Source of the DNA: Gaiellasilicea sp035645095
GTDB taxonomy: Bacteria > Actinomycetota > Thermoleophilia > Gaiellales > Gaiellaceae
Length of the DNA: 9,037 nt
Direction of reading: 5' to 3'
NCBI GenBank assembly: GCA_035645095.1
Contig: DASQNG010000125.1
Location: 1 to 9,037, forward strand
The position numbers and the translations under genes are program-made. The first letter of the stretch is position 1. Each line of letters begins with the position of its first letter. Under the pieces are notes generated by a model. That model was not told the origin of the DNA. It saw only the letters and a program-made list of their open reading frames with translations, and did not search any database. This document shows, piece by piece, positions 6,078 through 9,037 of the stretch.

Positions 6078-6986
6078 TCATCCGCGCGGCGTCACTCTCG
6101 CGGGTTCGAGCCTCGAGAGCACCTCGTCGAGGCTCGCCTCCGGCTGGACGGACTCGGGCGCGGCGCCGCCGAGCGGCGTCTCCGCCAGCGCGGCGTACAC
6201 CTCGGCGAGACCGTCGAAGAGCGCGCGAGGCAGGCCTGCCGCCTCCTGCGTCGCCGCGATCTCGCGCATCTCGCCGACGTAGCGGTGGGCCTTCGTCGCG
6301 GCTCGCGCGAGCTGCGGCGCGAGGTCGTCCGGATCCACTCCGAGTCCTTCTCGGAGGTCCTCGAGCACGTGCGGGAGCACCCCGTTCGCACGGGCCGAGA
6401 GCAGCGCGTGCGCGAGCAGGGCAGTCCGCCCCTTGTAGACGGAGGCGGTGCTCATCTTGACGGCGGACGCGATCCCGACGACAGCACCGACGACCCGCGG
6501 CTCGAGCCCCGGCGCCGGCAACAGCGCCACCTCGCCCGCCCGGCTGCCGGAGAGGTACAGGCGCGTGGAGCCGCCGGCTCGCGGCGGCCCGCCGGAGATC
6601 GAGCCGTCGACGAGGTCGAGCCCACTGACGGCGAGGCGCCGCTCCAGCTCGAGCGCGGTCGTGGGTGCGAGCGCGTTCAAATCGGCCACGAGCGGTCGCG
6701 CGCCGGTGCGCTCGGCGGCAGCCGCCACGTCCAGCACCACGGCGGGCGCCTGCTCGGGCGGGACGATCGAGAGCACCACGTCCGCCTCCCGCACGACGTC
6801 GTCGAGCGAGGCGAGGAGCTCGACTCCCGGCCGCTCCGCGAGCCGCCTCGTGCGCCCGCTCCGGCCCTCGACGGTCGTGACGACGCGAGCGCCGCCGGCC
6901 GCATAGGCAGCCGCGACCGCGCCGCCCATCGCACCGGGGGAGACGACGGCGACCGTCGGAGGTACGCCGGCGGCGTCTACTCCCAC
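6078..6986 (-). CDS. NAD(P)-dependent dehydrogenase, 6PGDH-like with DUF1932-type C-terminus
   Basis: A 302-residue member of the 6-phosphogluconate/beta-hydroxyacid dehydrogenase superfamily. A Rossmann domain opens with VAVVSPGAMGG (12-22), a GxxxMG-type nucleotide-binding turn. VLSIVPPEQAPAVVLD (71-86) and the substrate-loop motif DGSISGGPP (127-135) follow. The helical C-terminal half begins near GIASAVKMSTASVYKG (171-186), where Lys177 sits in the position of the family's catalytic lysine. This half resembles DUF1932-type dehydrogenases. The substrate is unknown; true 6-phosphogluconate dehydrogenases are longer. The GTG at 6984-6986 is the only start I found between the end of guaA and the glycine motif; it overlaps guaA by ten bases and has no Shine-Dalgarno sequence, suggesting coupling. 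The frame is open far upstream, but that stretch is guaA read out of frame. Confidence 0.85.
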   Translation of the reverse strand: MGVDAAGVPPTVAVVSPGAMGGAVAAAYAAGGARVVTTVEGRSGRTRRLAERPGVELLASLDDVVREADVVLSIVPPEQAPAVVLDVAAAAERTGARPLVADLNALAPTTALELERRLAVSGLDLVDGSISGGPPRAGGSTRLYLSGSRAGEVALLPAPGLEPRVVGAVVGIASAVKMSTASVYKGRTALLAHALLSARANGVLPHVLEDLREGLGVDPDDLAPQLARAATKAHRYVGEMREIAATQEAAGLPRALFDGLAEVYAALAETPLGGAAPESVQPEASLDEVLSRLEPARVTPRG

Positions 6987-8584
6987 TCGATCGTGGACGG
7001 CGGCTTCGACGAGATGTCGAGGGCGACCCGGTTCACGCCGGGGAGCTCGTTGATGATCCGGCTCGAGATCGTCTCGAGCAGGTCGTAGGGGAGCCGCGCC
7101 CAGTCGGCCGTCATGGCGTCCTCGGACGTCACCGCGCGGATCACGATCGGGTAGGCGTACGTGCGCTCGTCGCCCTGCACGCCCACCGACTTGATCGCGG
7201 GCAGTACGGCGAAGCTCTGCCAGAGCTCGCGGTAGAGGCCGGCGCGCCGCACCTCCTCCTGCAGGATCGCGTCGGCGGCGCGGAGGAGCTCGAGCCGCTC
7301 GCGCGTCACCTCGCCGATGATGCGGATCGAGAGCCCGGGCCCCGGGAACGGCTGACGCCAGACCATCCGCTCGGGTAGGCCGAGCTCCTCGCCCACGCGC
7401 CGCACCTCGTCCTTGAAGAGCAGGCGCAGCGGCTCGACGAGCTCCATCTCCATCTCGGCGGGGAGACCGCCGACGTTGTGGTGCGACTTGATCTTCGCGG
7501 CGACCCCGTCGCCGGAGCCGCCGGACTCGATCACGTCGGAGTACAGCGTCCCCTGGACCAGGAAGCGCACGTCGCCGCCGTCGTCCTGCGCGAGCTTCCG
7601 CGCCTCCTCCTCGAAGACGCGGATGAACTCCTCGCCCACGATCGTGCGCTTCTCCTCGGGCTCCGTCACGCCCGCGAGCCGCGCCAGGAACCGCTCCTGC
7701 GCCTGCACGTGCACGAGCGGCACGTGGAAGTGCCCGCCGAAGGTCTCGGCCACCTGCTCGCCCTCGCGCTCGCGCAGCAGGCCGTGGTCGACGAAGACGC
7801 ACGTCAGCTGGTCGCCCACCGCCTTGTAGACGAGGAGCGCGGCGACCGCGGAGTCGACGCCGCCGGAGAGGCCGCAGATCACGCGCTCGTCGCCGACCTG
7901 CGCGCGGATCCGCTCCACCTGCTCCTCGATCACCGCCGCCGGCGTCCACGCCGGCGGCGCGCCCGCGACGTCGTAGAGGAAGTTCTTCAGCACGTCCTGT
8001 CCGTGCGGCGTGTGCCGCACCTCCGGGTGGAACTGCACGCCGTAGAGGCGCCGCGCCGGGTCTTCGAAGGCGGCCACAGGGGTCGACGGCGAACGGCCGG
8101 TGACCCGCGCGCCGGCCGGCGGCGCGGTGACCGTGTCGCGATGGCTCATCCACACCGTCTGCTCGTCCGGCAGTCCCTCGAAGAGCGCTCCCGAGCCCGC
8201 AGCGAGCTCCGTCTTGCCGAACTCGGAGACGTCCGTGCGCTGTACCTCCCCGCCGAGCCGGAGCGCCATCAGCTGCGCGCCGTAGCAGATGCCGAGGGTC
8301 GGGACGCCCAGCTCGAAGAGCTCCTCGTCCACCTGCGGCGCCCCGTCCGCGTACACCGACGCGGGGCCGCCGGAGAGGATCAGCGCGCGCGGGTTCCGCC
8401 GCCGCACTTCCTCCGCGCCGAGGGAGTGCGGCACGAGCTCCGAGTAGACGCGCGCCTCCCGGACGCGACGCGCGATCAGCTGCGCGTACTGCCCACCCAG
8501 GTCGAGCACGAGCACGGGCCGCTCCTCCTCGGCGCGCGCGGGCGCCGCCTCGTCGGCGAGGGGCAGGGGATGGACGCTTGCCAC
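6977..8584 (-). CDS. guaA: GMP synthase (glutamine-hydrolysing)
   Basis: Converts XMP to GMP using ATP and glutamine, the last step of guanine nucleotide synthesis. From the GTG at 8582-8584 the product has 535 residues. The class I glutaminase domain holds LGICYGAQL with nucleophile Cys100, and QFHPE with His186 and Glu188 completing the triad. The ATP pyrophosphatase domain has the P-loop GLSGGVDS (238-245), and the dimerisation domain has RQPFPGPGLS (410-419). It ends SKPPSTIEWE, the family C-terminus. The start shares one base with the guaB stop (TAGTG), favouring coupled translation. A second in-frame GTG at 8515 (residue 24) has a better binding site and would give 512 residues, nearer the Bacillus length. 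Related actinobacterial GuaA proteins do carry N-terminal extensions, so I keep the longer form. Confidence 0.97.
   Translation of the reverse strand: MASVHPLPLADEAAPARAEEERPVLVLDLGGQYAQLIARRVREARVYSELVPHSLGAEEVRRRNPRALILSGGPASVYADGAPQVDEELFELGVPTLGICYGAQLMALRLGGEVQRTDVSEFGKTELAAGSGALFEGLPDEQTVWMSHRDTVTAPPAGARVTGRSPSTPVAAFEDPARRLYGVQFHPEVRHTPHGQDVLKNFLYDVAGAPPAWTPAAVIEEQVERIRAQVGDERVICGLSGGVDSAVAALLVYKAVGDQLTCVFVDHGLLREREGEQVAETFGGHFHVPLVHVQAQERFLARLAGVTEPEEKRTIVGEEFIRVFEEEARKLAQDDGGDVRFLVQGTLYSDVIESGGSGDGVAAKIKSHHNVGGLPAEMEMELVEPLRLLFKDEVRRVGEELGLPERMVWRQPFPGPGLSIRIIGEVTRERLELLRAADAILQEEVRRAGLYRELWQSFAVLPAIKSVGVQGDERTYAYPIVIRAVTSEDAMTADWARLPYDLLETISSRIINELPGVNRVALDISSKPPSTIEWE
7934..7959. 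repeat. 26-bp near-perfect palindrome at the GuaA domain linker
   Basis: Two perfect twelve-base arms, CGCCGCCGGCGT and ACGCCGGCGGCG, are separated by two bases. The palindrome encodes GuaA residues 209-217 (APPAWTPAA), between the glutaminase and ATP pyrophosphatase domains. As mRNA it would form a very stable GC hairpin. Chance is possible in GC-rich alanine/proline codons, but the arm length is unusual for this window. Confidence 0.6.
8522..8528 (-). promoter_or_regulatory. Internal ribosome binding site for a possible shorter GuaA
   Basis: The minus strand reads GGAGGAG, six bases before an in-frame GTG at 8513-8515. The upstream GTG at 8584 has no comparable site. The GAG repeats encode a run of three Glu (residues 19-21), so they may be there for the protein alone. 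If used, it would yield a GuaA beginning MLVLDLGGQYAQL. Confidence 0.4.
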
Positions 8585-9037
8585 TACGACCGCCGGTAGT
8601 TCGGCGAGTCCTTCGTGATCGTCACGTCATGCGGGTGGCTCTCGCGCAGGCCGGCGCCGGTGATGCGGACGAAGCGCGTCTCCAGCTTCATCGCTTCGAC
8701 CGTCGGCGCGCCACAGTAGCCCATCGCCTGGCGCAGGCCGCCGACGAGCTGGTAGAGGATCGCCGGCACCGGCCCCTTGTACGGCACGCGGCCCTCGATC
8801 CCCTCGGGCACGAGCTTGTCGACGTCCTCGACGTCACCCTGGAAGTAGCGGTCCTTCGAGAAGGAACGGGCCTTCATCGCGCCGAGCGAGCCCATCCCGC
8901 GGTACTCCTTGAAGCGCTCCCCCTGCACGAGGATGACGTCGCCGGGGCTCTCGTCGACGCCCGCAAGCATCGACCCGAGCATCACGCTGTCCGCACCGGC
9001 TGCGATCGCCTTCGCCACGTCGCCGGAGGACGTGAGC
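8584..9037 (-). CDS. guaB: Inosine-5'-monophosphate dehydrogenase, C-terminal part
   Basis: Oxidises IMP to XMP with NAD, the first step of guanine nucleotide synthesis and the source of GuaA's substrate. The window holds the last 150 residues and the stop; the 5' part, including the catalytic cysteine loop and any CBS domains, lies beyond the right edge. Visible are LTSSGDVAKAIAAGADSVML, the end of the TIM-barrel phosphate-binding region; the flap start YRGMGSLGAM; the flap motif VPEGIEGRVPYKGP with its conserved Arg and Tyr; QLVGGLRQAMGYCGA; and the C-terminal HPHDVTITKDSPNYRRS. The frame is open to the last base, so the gene is cut by the window, not truncated. Its TAG overlaps the guaA GTG by one base. 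Confidence 0.96.
   Translation of the reverse strand, partial: LTSSGDVAKAIAAGADSVMLGSMLAGVDESPGDVILVQGERFKEYRGMGSLGAMKARSFSKDRYFQGDVEDVDKLVPEGIEGRVPYKGPVPAILYQLVGGLRQAMGYCGAPTVEAMKLETRFVRITGAGLRESHPHDVTITKDSPNYRRS

Noticed and set aside
6987..8153. Upstream extension of the dehydrogenase frame through guaA
   Set aside because: The extra residues are Arg/Ala-rich and are guaA read in another frame. The Rossmann fold starts right after the GTG at 6986.

Overview
This is a very GC-rich, gene-dense chromosomal window in which every supported gene lies on the minus strand, so transcription runs from the right edge to the left. The actinobacterial gene order rplM-rpsI-glmM followed by glmS (also seen, with extra genes, in Mycobacterium), the frequent GTG starts and the protein sequences point to an actinomycetote. 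A deep lineage such as Thermoleophilia would fit, but that is inference from protein flavour, not a computed placement. I see no mobile element, tRNA, rRNA or CRISPR array.

In the direction of transcription the layout is as follows. (1) Right block, 9037-5395: the 3' part of guaB (IMP dehydrogenase), guaA (GMP synthase), a 6-phosphogluconate-dehydrogenase-like oxidoreductase with a DUF1932-type C-terminal half, a small cysteine-free uracil-DNA-glycosylase-superfamily protein, and a 12-helix MFS transporter. Three of the four junctions in this block overlap or are separated by only about 10 bases; the one before the glycosylase is about 100 bases if its ATG start is correct. It therefore reads as one operon centred on guanine nucleotide synthesis. 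(2) Middle block, 4215-2017: a probable extended -10 promoter inside the 3' end of the MFS gene, a short structured leader with a tandem direct repeat, then rplM, rpsI and glmM. (3) Left block, 1898-1: glmS with its own strong ribosome binding site after a 118-base gap, then the first 20 codons of a gene that may encode an NAD(P)H-hydrate epimerase.

Metabolically, GuaB and GuaA make GMP from IMP. GlmS and GlmM make glucosamine-6-phosphate and then glucosamine-1-phosphate for UDP-GlcNAc and peptidoglycan. GuaA and GlmS both consume glutamine but use different amidotransferase folds. Placing glmM directly behind two ribosomal protein genes ties wall-precursor supply to ribosome synthesis.

No obviously new system is present; this is core genome. 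The best leads are regulatory: the rplM leader and its 20-bp-spaced repeats, start codons buried in GC hairpins (glmM and the left-edge gene), a 26-bp near-palindrome exactly at the GuaA domain linker, and two competing guaA starts.
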